From Astragalus membranaceus (Eukaryota > Streptophyta > Magnoliopsida > Fabales > Fabaceae), in assembly GCA_039519185.1 (NCBI GenBank), contig CM076848.1:54400778-54464777 (forward strand): a DNA stretch of 64,000 nucleotides. The letters are read 5' to 3'. The translations under genes were made by a program, and so were the position numbers. Shown piece by piece: positions 34,336-44,865 of the stretch (position 1 is the first letter of the stretch; every line of letters starts with the position of its first letter). The notes beneath the pieces were generated by a model that was given only the letters and a program-made list of their open reading frames with translations, was not told where the DNA came from and did no database searches.

Positions 34336-34809
34336 ACAAACCCAGAATTTTTCCAACAACTCTTCAACACTAAACACCAAAAATCACCATTTTTCCCACA
34401 ATTTTCCAAAACACTAAAGACTGATTTTTAGCAATTTAACTCATCAAAATCCTATAATTTTCAACACTCAAAATGACTCTTAATTTAAATCAATCAACAA
34501 GATTCTTTTGGAGCACTAAAATCATCATCACTTTGGCGCCCTAGGCGCCCTTGCACACCCACACCCAAAATGCGAAGCATCAAGCTCCCCAACATACCAA
34601 TTCATAAATTCCATGAACTCGCAAATACCAACATCATCAAAACACATACATAGTTCGTATTATCCCAAGGTTAAAACACTAAAACAATTCGCATATGGCA
34701 CACATATATGTATATACGAAGATCATCATCATAGGCAACCCAAAAACATTCAAGAACATTAAAGAACATCAAGAACACATCAATAATTCTTGGCATGCAT
34801 CAATTCGCA

Positions 34810-34874
34810 TATATATATATATATATATATATGTAAAGATCGACATCAACAACCTATCAAGAACACCTCAATTC

Positions 34875-34945
<71 letters not shown>
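34810..34945. repeat. (TA)n microsatellites
   Basis: Two TA runs (34810-34833 and about 34878-34945) are separated by an 'aaagatcgacatcaacaacc' type phrase that itself recurs after the second run. Confidence 0.95.
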
Positions 34946-34984
34946 CATGTAAAGATCAACATCCACAACCTATAAGGGAAACAC

Positions 34985-35120
34985 ATCAATTCGCACAACA
35001 ACAACAACATATCAAGATCGTCAAGAACGACATCAACATATCAAGAACGTCAAGAACTACATCAACATATCAAGAACGTCAAGAACTACATCAACATATC
35101 AAGAACATCAAGAATAGGTA
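34985..35120. repeat. Tandem array, about 30-bp unit
   Basis: The phrase 'catatcaagaacgtcaagaa' occurs four times with one or two changes. It lies near the right end of the LTR-type element. Confidence 0.9.
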
Positions 35121-35593
35121 TGCATCAAGGATCTAGTCCAACAACCTAGATTAAGACCTATCATAGAATTCTATTTGATGGAAAGAAAGAGCTCCCCTAA
35201 CCTCGAATTAGATGAATAGGATCTCTAGGGACGATCACGAACGGAACCATGGAAACCGGATCACACCTTCTCCTTTCTCCTTGGAGCTTGCGACTTGCTC
35301 TCCTCTTCTCCTCCTCCCTACGGCGCACTTCTTTCTCTCCTCCTCTCCATTCTCCATTTTTCGCAAATGATCCCCAATGAACCCTAACCCCTAGGCTCCA
35401 CTTCGCATATGACTTGACTCATGGGCTTGGGCTTCTCACTTAAGCCCAAGTCCATCTAATTTGGCACCTCCATCTTCTAATACCCTCTACACATTTTAAT
35501 ATAATTTCTAATAATTAAATTATATCCACTTAATTAATTTAAATTCCTAAATACTTAATTAAATAAATTAATTAAATATTTTAGGGTGTTACA

Positions 35594-37699
35594 ATTATGC
35601 ACTGTGTAACTAGCTCCTCTCTGTCTATTATATGGAACGGAAGACGGTTTCCTAACTTTACACCTACTAGAGGCTTACGGCAAGGTGATCCCCTATCACT
35701 CTATCTTTTTGTTATTTGTATGGAATTACTATCTCAGACAATTATTAAAGCAGTGAATGAGAATCAATGGCAACCAGTCAGGCTATCTCGTAATGATCCG
35801 CCGCTCTCGCATTTATTTTTTGCTGATGATGTTTTTCTTTTTACAAAAGCTTCAAACTCTCAGGCAACGGTAGTTGCGAATATTTTGGGTAAATTTGCTA
35901 CGCTCTCTGGGCTCAAAGTTAATGTTGCAAAATCTAAGGTGTTCTTTTCCTCCTCCACTAGGCAAAGCAAAATGGAATCGATTGTCTCCAGCACAAGTAT
36001 CAAAAGAACTCTATCCCTTGAGAAATATTTGGGTTTCCCTATGTTGCAAGGACGCCTCCAGTGCAAGGATTTTGAGTTCCTTGAAGAGAAAATCAGTCAG
36101 AAACTAGCCTCCTGGCAGCAAAAATTGCTAAACAAGAATGGGCGTGTGACTTTAGTGAGGGCTGTCGTGAATTCTATCCCTAATTATTATATGCAGCTGG
36201 CTTGGCTACCTCAGCCAACCTGCGACTTTATTGATAGAATGTCTCAGAATTTTATTTGGAGGGGGAATTCTTCTTCTGGTGTTCAACTTGTTGGTTGGAA
36301 AAAAATAACTATGCTTAAGAAGCTAGGTGGCTTGGGTATTAGGAAAGCAAGAGAAGCTAATACTTCAATGCTGGGTAAGTTGGTTTGGAATCTCCATCAA
36401 GATTGTGATACTCTTTGGGTCCAGCTTCTGAGGCACAAGTATGTTCATGAGGAGTCTTTCCTAGATACTAGAAAGAAGCCTGACTCAGGAATTTGGAACG
36501 CCATTATGAAAGCCCGCCTGCTCATCCTTCTGGTTCTCTAACTGGTCCGAAGTGGGCAAGCTAGCAGAGCAGGTAATGTTCGTGGATATTCATGATCTGG
36601 ATTTGTGTGTAAATGATGTCTATGAGGATGGGAATTGGAAATCCTCACCTGGATAGGGAACTTAGATGGTATATACACAGCCAAGGATGGTTATTATTGG
36701 CTTAATAGACATGACTTTGTGCGCAATGCGGATGATAATATTTCTTGGAGCTGGTTGTGGCATATTTATGCTCCTGAAAAGCTAAAAAAAATTCTTTGGA
36801 CAGCCTTGCATGAGTCTCTTCCTACTAAATCTATTTTGTGCAACTGTGGTATGCTTCAAACTAATCTCTGTCCTAGGTGCAATCAAGAGGCTGAAACAAT
36901 TATGCATTGTTTGAGAGACTGCGACTTTGCGAATCTCTTATGGAAGTCTTTCGGTATTACGAATCCTAATTTCTTTCAAGAGGATGATATCTATGTTTGG
37001 CTGAGATATGGTGTGGATGGAGACTATAGTTTCCTTTTCTTGGCGGGTTGCTGGTGGCTGTGGCGTGCCAGGAATAAAATGTGCCTTGCAAATGAGTTGG
37101 TTGCTCCATATACTTTGAAACTGCTCATCACAAATTATGCTAATCTGCTGTCCAATTGCTTCATCAAGCACACTCCTACCCCATCCAGGATATTGGTAAC
37201 CTGGAATGCCGTCAACAACGATTGTATAATTTTGAACGTTGATGGCAGCAGCCTCGGTAACTTGGGTGTTTCGGGTTTTGGAGGTTTATTTCGAAATGGG
37301 GCTGGTTCTTGGTTCCACAGTTTTGCAGGTAACATTGGCTACTTAAACATCTTGCATGCGAAATTACTAGCGCTCTATCATGGGCTGAAGATGGCTTGGG
37401 ATTTTGGTTTCAAGGACTTGGTGTGCTACTCTGATTCCATGTCAGTTATTAAGTTAATCTCGGAGCCGGTAAATAGTTGGCACCACTATGCAGCCATTAT
37501 TCATAATATTATGGAGCTCCTATCAAGGGAATGGCGAGTTTGGGTTAATCACACATTCAGAGAGGGCAATGCTTGTGCGGGTTTCTTAGCAAAGTTTGGT
37601 GTCGGAAATCCTGAAGCATTTTGTGCTATTGCGGAGCCTCCTACAGAGATCCGTCCTTACCTGCTAGCGGATGCTAGCGGGATCTTCTTTCCTAGATAG
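35594..37699 (+). pseudogene. LINE ORF2, second part: RT, zf-RVT, RNase H
   Basis: 35597-36541 continues the reverse transcriptase: TRGLRQGDPLSLYLFVICME, then LFFADDVFLF with the FADD catalytic pair, then the thumb and LASWQQKLLNKNGRVTLVRA. A stop at 36541 and a short deletion break it before 36635. 36635-37699 encodes zf-RVT (LWTALHESLPTKSILCNCGM, CPRCNQEAETIMHCLRDC) and an RNase H (ILNVDGSSLGNLGVSGFGGL, DSMSVIKLI). The protein ends at 37699, about 40 bp before the A-rich tail. Confidence 0.9.
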
Positions 37700-37832
37700 T
37701 CTTTTTTCTGTTTTCCTCTTTTTCCTTTCCACTTGTATAAAAAAAAGTAAAAATATTATGTAAAATACAATCAACCTTGTCTGGCTGAAACAAGGAGAGA
37801 GAGTAAATACATGTAGGCCCACACTATTAAAA

Positions 37833-38080
37833 GTGTGGCGTCAATTATATACGAAACAGAGAACTGAAAGTGAAAGTCTCATTTTATTGATTGATGAAGT
37901 GAGTGAAATTGAATGTACGGCAAAAGCTTAGTAGAGCTGAGTTTAAATAATACCAATGTACCATTTATCTTCTCTAACCACCCTTTATCTTCTAAACAAA
38001 CTCTAAAAATAGAATAACTTACTAATTAAATACAATTAGTAAAATGCAATTAAATAAATAATTGAAGTGTAACTTAATAC
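37833..38080. repeat. LTR-like direct repeat, left copy
   Basis: 248 bp closely matching the right copy at 39332-39989 (starts gtgtggcgtcaattatatac, ends cttaatac). It holds a single TTTATCTTC where the right copy has a MITE, so it is the empty site. The pair probably represents LTRs of a decayed copia-like element; no pol remains between them. Confidence 0.7.
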
Positions 38081-38284
38081 CCGCCCTCAAGATGGAGAAT
38101 AGATGTCAAGCATTCCCATCTTGCCAATGAGTTTTGAGAACAGGGGTCTTGGAATTGTTTGGCATCACAAATATACCCTTGAAAATCATTTGATTTTATG
38201 AATTCACAAGCTAATAAGATTGCTTATGCCATATCTTTAGTCGATGTGGGACTTCAACACACCCTTCACGCTCAGTACTGGACA

Positions 38285-39325
38285 TGTAACATCCCGAAAA
38301 TAATTAATCAAATTATTTTGATGATTAACCCAATTGAACTATTTTAGTACCTGGCTGGTAAATTATTGAGTGCTAAAGATAATTGTTGTTGTCTTAGGAT
38401 CGTTAACCGGTTAATTTGGGGCAAAAACGATTTAGGAACGAAATTAGAGATTGAGGGCAATGTGGTCATTTGACCACATTACCACTTAATATATAAGAAA
38501 GGAAATGAAAAGAAAGGAAGCGAGACAAAGGAGAATAAAAGAGAAGAAAAGAGAAAGGAAAGAAAAGAGTGGGTTTCCATGGAAGAAGAGAAAAAGAGGA
38601 TACCATGGTTCATCAAAACATCATCCCTCCTCACGAAAAATGATCAACATTTCTTCCTCTTCAATTTGATACAAACATCACAACATATGATCCACTCTCC
38701 TTCAATTCACCATTTTCGAATTTGGAGGAGAAGATGAGGAAATCTTGTGTTGTCTTCTTCATCAAGTGTTCTAGAGGTTAGGGAAGTTCAAATAGGTGGT
38801 TGGGTACTAGCTTGGAGTGGAAGAAGTAGTGTTTCAAAGGTTAGGGTTTGAAGAATCAAATTTGGGGTTTATGGATGAATAGTGATTAGAGCTTGAAGAT
38901 GATGAATAGTGTCCTTGGGTGACTCATGGTTGAATGGGAAGATTTGGGAGCAGATTTGATTGTCGTCGGAGCGTAAAGTTGATTCGGGTAACGTTCGTGT
39001 AATTATGTCGGAAAAGCAATTTCGCGGAAAGTCTCGGCTATTTGTGATTTTCATCACAATCGGTGAGTTTTACTCACGTTTAGGTTTTTGAATTAATAAA
39101 CTTAAACTGTGAAATGTGTTTCGGTTTTGATTTGTGTCGAAAAAGTATTTTGTACGAAAATCACGTTTTATGTCCAATTGGTTTTTGGATTGTTTGATTG
39201 ATGATCACTGTTGTTTGAATATGTTTTTGGACTGTTTTTAGGTTGGGACTGGACTGGAACAGTTATCGGAATCGATCGGAACGACGAAAAATGCAAAAAC
39301 GGGATAAAAACTCGGTGCTGTTAAA
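38285..39325 (+). mobile_element. LTR fragment beginning TGTAACATCCCG
   Basis: Begins with TGTAACATCCCGAAAATAAT, a common start of gypsy chromovirus LTRs in plants, and runs about 1 kb with no ORF. It is inserted between, or fused to, the direct repeats at 37833 and 39332. The right border is not a clean CA end, so it is a fragment. The minus-strand frame 38869-39057 is not meaningful. Confidence 0.5.
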
Positions 39326-39331
39326 AACTCA

Positions 39332-39989
39332 GTGTGGCGTCAATTATATACGAAACAGAGAACTGAAAGTGAAAGTTTCATTTTATTGATTGATGAAGTG
39401 AGTGAAATTGAATGTACGGCAAAAGCTTAGTAGAGCTGAATTTAAATAATACTAATGTGTATCATTTATCTTCTCTAACTACCATTTATCTTCTCTAACT
39501 ACCATTTATCTTCGGCTAAATATATATTTTGGCCCTTTATCTTTGGGGTTGTGGTCACTTTGGCCCTTTATCTTTTTTTTTTCTCATTTTAGACCCTCAT
39601 GTTTTTTGTGTGTGTCATTTTGGCCCCTGCCGTTATCATTTTGGTCCCTTATGTTTTTAATTGATTTCATTTTAGTCTCTTATGTTTTTAATTGATTTCA
39701 TTTTGGGCCCTTATGTTTTAAATTGATTTCATTTTCGTCCTTAAAAATTTGCCTAAAAAAACATAAACATAACGGCAGGGGCCAAAATGACACAAACAAA
39801 AAACATGAGGGTCTAAAATGAGGAAAAAAAAAGATAAAGGGCCAAAGTGACCACAACCCCAAAGATAAAGGGCCAAAATATATATTTAGCCTTTATCTTC
39901 TAAACAAACTCTAAAAACAGAATAACTAACTAATTAAATATAATTAGTAAAATGCAGTTAAATAAATAATTGAAGTGTAACTTAATACA
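39332..39989. repeat. LTR-like direct repeat, right copy (with MITE)
   Basis: Same sequence as 37833-38080, split by the MITE at 39514-39891. It also has a local duplication of 'accatttatcttctctaact' just before the MITE. Confidence 0.7.
39514..39891. mobile_element. Mutator-like MITE, 378 bp
   Basis: Inverted arms of about 120 bp begin GGCTAAATATATATTTTGG. The 9-bp target duplication TTTATCTTC lies at 39505-39513 and 39892-39900. The arms contain 'ggccctttatctt' repeats, and the middle contains a triplicated 'attgatttcattttngg' phrase. The empty site is present in the left direct repeat near 37990. Confidence 0.93.
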
Positions 39990-40251
39990 CACCTGAAACC
40001 CAATCTCTTATATCCTGCAATTATACCTAGTGGTTAAGCTTCTTGGACACCAAATTTGGTTTTCTTCTATTTTTTTAATGTAATGATAACCATGCATGTA
40101 TCTTTTGTTGAAAAAAGTTTATATCACTCACCGCAAAAAACAGTCATTTACCTAAAAAAATTATAATAAAAAAATCAGGGTGATTTTTTTTTTCACACAA
40201 AAGAAAAACTTCGTTCATTAACCACAAATGTGCATAGCAATTGTTAGTGGT
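39990..40251. other. Spacer
   Basis: AT-rich, with A- and T-runs. No gene. Confidence 0.4.
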
Positions 40252-41717
40252 TGATAACCCTATTTTATATAGGTTATTTATGCTCCTAATACTTAAATTA
40301 AGCGTACTTCTCAAGTAATTCTAGTACTTAAATATGTGAATATATGAATATTAGGATAAATATAGGTTATAAGTCAAATCCCTAAACCTTGAGCATAATC
40401 AATGCCTTTGTGAATATGTTTGATGTTTTGCTTTAGCGCTGCAGCGGTATGCTATCAAGGAAACGCTACAGCGTTATATGACGGCTGACCATTGAGATAT
40501 TTGTGTGGCCACTTGAGGACATGATGAGTCATCACCCTTATCTCTTCCTCTTAGCTGGATATTTTGACTTTCAAATGGATGCTAAATTACACTTGGCGCC
40601 TCCTAAATGGAACCCATGTGATAGTTGTTGTATTCCATCATTAGCACTTTTTGTAAAGTACTTTAAGGATAATATCTAAGTCTTATGATCATCATGTAAT
40701 ATTATTATTCTATTAAGACTTAGTTAATAATTAGTTTAATTAAGTTTGCTTCTCTAGGAGGTAATATACGTAGACAAGTAGTTGTAACAAAAAAAGAACT
40801 ACACATGACATAGTAGCTTTTCTCCATTGATATACTACTTTTAAGCTTTTATTTTTAGCATAGTTTTTCTAGTATTCATCCAAGGTTTTGCTCACGCCTC
40901 AACTTCATCTCTTGTATGCTACTTGGGATCATTGGAGTGTATCTTTTGCAACCACTCTTCTCTTGTCTTCATACGGTAATACATACTCTCTAGTTGTATT
41001 ATATTGATGGAACTTGTGATGAGCTAACTTTGTTGTAGTTGGATTGTTCTTGGTATGTAATGAACCTTGAGTAACTTTTGTATAATATTATGATGTTTGT
41101 GTTTTATTCCTTGTGTCATAATACTTTCAATCTTGGTTTGGGAATGATCAACTAAAACAAGGTAACTTTGTGGGTACAGACATGGTTCACAAAGAGAACT
41201 CAAGGAATAATATGAATGAAAACCCTTTAAAGACATTTAAAGGAAGCACTACTTAACTCTAGACATAGGGGAGTAATAGTTCATAAGGCAAATGTTGTAA
41301 GAGCTTAATATACAGGGGTAAAACTTATTTAGAGCCTAGACATAGGAGTCTTGTAACATAGCCCTGACGAAAGTGACTGAAAGGCACGCCACCAAGGCGC
41401 TACAGCGTCTACGGATTCTGAAGCGCTACAGCTCTTAACGCTACAGCGTCTAATATTATCTGAACATTACTCTTGGGAATTGACATAACTATTGAGCTAT
41501 CCAACTCACCTTTAATCACTTCAAACTTAATACTGTTTTATCACAACTTATGGTGTTTACAACTCTTTACCTTTACTTGTTATTTAATTATTTTCACTAA
41601 GATTCTAATCACTTAAACTTCTTAGATTAATTCCAATCCCTGTGGGAACGAACTTTACTTATCATTATATTACTTGTTGCGATTGTGTATACTTGCACAT
41701 CACCTTTTCGCACAACA
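40252..41717 (+). mobile_element. 5' LTR of Athila-type gypsy element
   Basis: The right end is fixed by the primer-binding site six bases later; the LTR ends CGCACAACA. The left end is inferred at TGATAACCC from the TG..CA rule, so the length (about 1.47 kb) is provisional. The LTR contains several GCTACAGCG-type palindromes. No 3' LTR is found because the element is cut at 43029. Confidence 0.6.
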
Positions 41718-41723
41718 AGTTTT

Positions 41724-41742
41724 TGGCGCCGTTGCCGGGGAT
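41724..41742 (+). promoter_or_regulatory. Primer-binding site, tRNA-Asp type
   Basis: TGGCGCCGTTGCCGGGGAT is the standard Athila/Tat primer-binding site, complementary to the 3' end of tRNA-Asp. It lies just inside the LTR, 100 bp before gag. The same motif occurs at 63823. Confidence 0.9.
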
Positions 41743-41840
41743 TACATTTAATTTTCATTGTTTAAGTTTTTAGTAAACTTAGTGCCTATTTTATACTGGT
41801 GTGTTGTTTCTTGTTGCTGCAGCAGTAAGCGCTACAGCGT

Positions 41841-43028
41841 ATGCCCAGGTCTCAACCACCAGAATTTGAACCATACTCAAAACCAGAGAGAAGGTTCAGG
41901 AAACTAAGACATCTTCACAGGCTCAGACCTACCATATCAGAACACAGTCATAGGACCAATTCTGGTAGAGCTAACACTCTACATGGCAGAACTAGCTCTG
42001 GTAGAGGAGGGACTGAACCAGGTGGAAGGGGTAGAGGTAGACATCAGCAGCCACCAACTCCAACCTTACATGACCAAGAGGACTGGTACAGACATCAATT
42101 CATAAATGAAGGACCTGCTCAAATGGTAAATGACAGAGATAGACCAATGAGGGACTATGCTGTGTTTGATCCACAAACCATGGAGACAAGCATAGCAAGA
42201 CCTACTCTCAACATAGCTCAGTTCGAATTCAAGCCTATGATGTTCCAAATGTTGCAAACAGTGGGACAGTTTGGTGGTGCTCCTCAAGAGGACCCATATT
42301 TACACTTAAAGCAATTTTTGGAAGTCTGCAGTAACTTCATCATTCCAGGGGTAAGTGATGATGCATTCAGATTAAAACTTTTTCCTTATTCCTTGAAGGA
42401 TAGAGTAAAGGCCTGGTTAACTTCTCTAGAGCCTAACTCTATCCATACTTGGAATGAAATGGCTGAGAAATTCTTAGCAAAATATTTTCCTCCAAGTAAG
42501 AATGCAAGAATGAGGAATGAGGTTACTGCATTCAGACAAAGAGATGCTGAAACACTGTTTGAGGCATGGGAGAGATGGAAGGAGCTGTTGAGAAAGTGCC
42601 CTCATCATGGTATACCTGTGATTATCCAAATGGAAACCTTCTACAATGGACTAGATCCAACAACCAGACAAATGTTAGATGCCTCTTCAGGGGGTGTGTT
42701 GTTGAAAACCTCCTATAATGAGGCATGTGATCTGATTGATGACATTGCCACAAATAGCTATCAATGGCCTACAAAAAGGTTAGCTCAGCAGAAGAAGGTA
42801 GCTGGTGTGCATGAAATAAGTGAAGTTTCTGCTCTATCTGCACAGGTTGCCTCTCTTACTAACCTGATAAAATCTATGAGTACATCAAACGCTGTAGCGG
42901 TTACCGCTGCAGCGGTACATGAACCTACAGTAGCTGTCATTGAGCAAACCTCTCCAGGGTCAGTAAGCTGTGTATACTGTGGAGGAGAGCATTTGTATGA
43001 AGAATGTCCTGGTAATCCTGTCTCTGTA
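41841..43028 (+). pseudogene. Athila-type gag, 3'-truncated
   Basis: About 397 residues are open from an ATG at 41841. A basic, low-complexity N-terminus (RG- and P-rich, residues 1-75) is followed by the retrotransposon gag domain (about 110-300: EDPYLHLKQFLEVCSNFIIP, LKLFPYSLKDRVKAWLTSLE, EKFLAKYFPPSKNARMRNE, CPHHGIPV). A zinc knuckle CVYCGGEHLYEEC (about 377-389) follows. The capsid-like protein packages element RNA. The frame is intact up to 43028, where an unrelated SIRE-type LTR begins; the last codons before the stop at 43068-43070 are LTR sequence. Protease, RT and integrase are absent from the window. Confidence 0.88.
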
Positions 43029-43271
43029 ACACTGTGTAAGGTCCTATCACTGAAGGTCTATGACTTTTAGTAGCTGAGAGATGAGTTTTTCAAAACATGC
43101 ATGGTGCATTAAAATAGTTTTGAAAAATATTTTATAAAAATTGCATGCAAGCATAAAGTGGCACCATAAACCCTAAAACTATTTTGGTTGAAGGCTTGAA
43201 ATCAAAATCCTATATTTTTACAAAGATAATAGATTATGGCAATAGATTAGGTGCCTGAATGTTTTAGAGTA

Positions 43272-43714
43272 CATAATCGATTACTCTCCTATTTTAACTA
43301 AAACAAATAATCGATTAGTGGCTTGTCTTTCTTTCCTTTTTTACATCCAAAATCGATTAGAGCATCAAAGAACTAAACCTATAATCGATTAGTTGCTTGC
43401 CTTGCTTTCCTGTTTTAAACAATAATCGATTAGAGCCTCAATTGCTCTATATAGCATAATCGATTATTGGCTTCCTTCCCTTCTTGACACTTATAATCGA
43501 TTATTGGCTTCCTTCCTTCCTTGACAACAATAATCGATTATATCATCATTTAACCAAGTAACATAATCGATTATGAAGCCATCCTTGACAACAATAATCG
43601 ATTATCCCATTCCATAACTATAAGTCATAATCGATTATCATGCATTCAAGATGTTTTCATATTTAATCATAATCAATTATGCACCTTCTTCACTACTTTC
43701 AAATAATCGATTAT
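43272..43714. repeat. AATCGATT palindrome array, 5' LTR
   Basis: Twelve exact AATCGATT cores, most within (A/T)TAATCGATTA, plus one degenerate copy (aatcaatta near 43671), at irregular 25-55 bp spacing. They lie 45-490 bp before the TATA box. Between the sites are pyrimidine-rich 'ttgcctttctttcc' phrases. Confidence 0.95.
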
Positions 43715-43757
43715 GCTTGCATTAAATGGTTTTCAAAAATCAATTTTTTCCTACGCC

Positions 43758-43765
43758 TATAAATA
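43758..43765 (+). promoter_or_regulatory. TATA box of SIRE-like 5' LTR
   Basis: TATAAATA in a GC-flanked context (cgcc..ggc). Transcription would start about 30 bp downstream, near the 'catttctcaacacacc' sequence. The identical box in the 3' LTR is at 48509-48516. Confidence 0.85.
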
Positions 43766-43999
43766 GGCAAGTGTGTTTCATTTCTCAACACACCACATTT
43801 TCTAAACCTCTCTACTTCTCACATACATCTTCTAAATCTGAGAGAGAGAGAGAGAGAGAGAAAATAGAGCTTCAACTTTCATATCATTTTCTATTTTCCA
43901 TATCACCCATCTCTTAGTCACTATACTGTCATTATATCTGAGGTGATTGGATCATAGATCTCTGTTTGTATTCGTTACTCTATTTGTGGGGGTCACTTT

Positions 44000-44260
44000 G
44001 AAATCCTGAGATTTGTTCTTGGGTCTCTCAATCAGGAGATTGAGTTGGTTTGAAATCCTGGGAAGTTTTCTTGGGTCTCTCAATCAGGAGATTGAGTTGG
44101 TTTGAGATCCTGGGAGGTGATCTTGGCCGTTCAATCAGGGAAGATTGAAGTAGTATTGAAATCCTGGGAGGTGCTCTTGGGTCGTTCAATCAGGAGATTG
44201 AAGCGGTGTTGAAATCCTTAGCTAGGTGCTCGGGTTCTCAGTTCGGGGGAATTGAGATTT
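44000..44260 (+). repeat. Tandem RNA-hairpin array in the LTR leader
   Basis: Five repeats of about 52-55 bp start 'ttgaaatcctggga'. Each has a 7-bp stem: CTCAATC/GATTGAG at 44027-44044 and 44079-44096, TTCAATC/GATTGAA at 44130-44149 and 44185-44202, and CTCAGTT/AATTGAG at 44237-44256. Loops are 4-6 nt and purine-rich. The array lies downstream of the TATA box, so it is in the RNA leader. The 3' LTR copy is about 48750-49010. Confidence 0.9.
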
Positions 44261-44791
44261 GCTATTTTGAAGTTGCCTGTTTGTAAACAATTCTTCAATA
44301 TAGTGGTTACCATCAAGTCCAAGGGTTGCAAAGCCTGAGGCCGAGGACGTAGGCTTTTATCCCGAACCTCGCTAAATTCCTGGTGTATCTCTATCCCTAC
44401 TCTTTTACTTTATTTGTCATTTCTGTTTGTTTATTGTTATACTGCGCTAAACATAAAACTTCTGTTTATTGTTAAAACCAATCATAGCGTAGTAAGCATA
44501 ATACATATCCCTATATTCTGATCTGTTTATCTATCATCTTCCATATCACTGCAATTGATCTACTCTCTACTATATTCAATATCACTACACTTCTTATAAA
44601 TAATCTTATTGTGTATATTGAAAATAGTATAACATCTCATTGTGCCTAAATCTGTCTGCTTGCATCATATAAGTTTAAATCTCAGATTCCGCATTTAATT
44701 TAAACTAGCATTATCTTAAAATTAAAAAGAATTCAAGTTTTGCACATAACCTTATTCACCCCCCTCTAAGGTTATCAGATAGTCTAACAAG

Positions 44792-44804
44792 TGGTATCAA
44801 GAGC
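44792..44804 (+). promoter_or_regulatory. Primer-binding site, initiator tRNA-Met type
   Basis: TGGTATCAAGAGC lies two bases after the LTR and matches the usual copia primer site TGGTATCAGAGC except for one added A. Confidence 0.9.
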
Positions 44805-44865
44805 TAGAAATTGCATATAGAGCTTAACATCTCGCAATTTAAATTTTATTTATCTATCTGTGATT

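Larger units (their letters stand above)
32538..35593. mobile_element. 3,056-bp LTR-type insertion (solo LTR or non-coding element)
   Basis: Ends are TGTAACACCC and GGGTGTTACA, a perfect inverted pair in TG..CA form. The 5-bp target duplication ATTAT lies at 32533-32537 and 35594-35598. Removing it and one ATTAT restores the LINE reverse transcriptase in frame (SKLI then MHCVTSS). It has no gag or pol, no internal LTR pair, and several tandem arrays. A large solo LTR of a gypsy family fits best; a non-coding LTR derivative is the alternative. Confidence 0.88.
29880..37760 (+). mobile_element. Decayed L1-type LINE, split by an LTR-type insertion
   Basis: Contains ORF1 (DUF4283 plus CCHC), an endonuclease tail, reverse transcriptase, zf-RVT and RNase H in the normal order, ending in an A-rich tail near 37740. 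Stops and frameshifts break ORF1 and ORF2, most of the endonuclease is missing, and a 3,056-bp element sits in the reverse transcriptase. It cannot transpose on its own. No target duplication was identified. Confidence 0.92.
43029..44789 (+). mobile_element. 5' LTR of SIRE-like copia element, 5'-truncated
   Basis: Matches 47780-49539 with very few differences, so the element is young. It lacks the first 175 bp found in the 3' LTR (47605-47779). It therefore starts at a rearrangement junction with the Athila gag, not at a target site. It holds an AATCGATT array, a TATA box, a GA-repeat (43840-43860) and the hairpin array, and ends GTCTAACA before the primer-binding site. Confidence 0.9.

Noticed and set aside
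33766..34409. Several overlapping open frames of 100-138 codons on both strands
   Set aside because: All fall in the GC-rich tandem array of an LTR-type element; low-complexity products (runs of AQRPAP, THTHT) reflect the repeat.
34695..34975. Open frames with YIYIYI products
   Set aside because: Translated (TA)n microsatellites; the same applies to 22739-23155.
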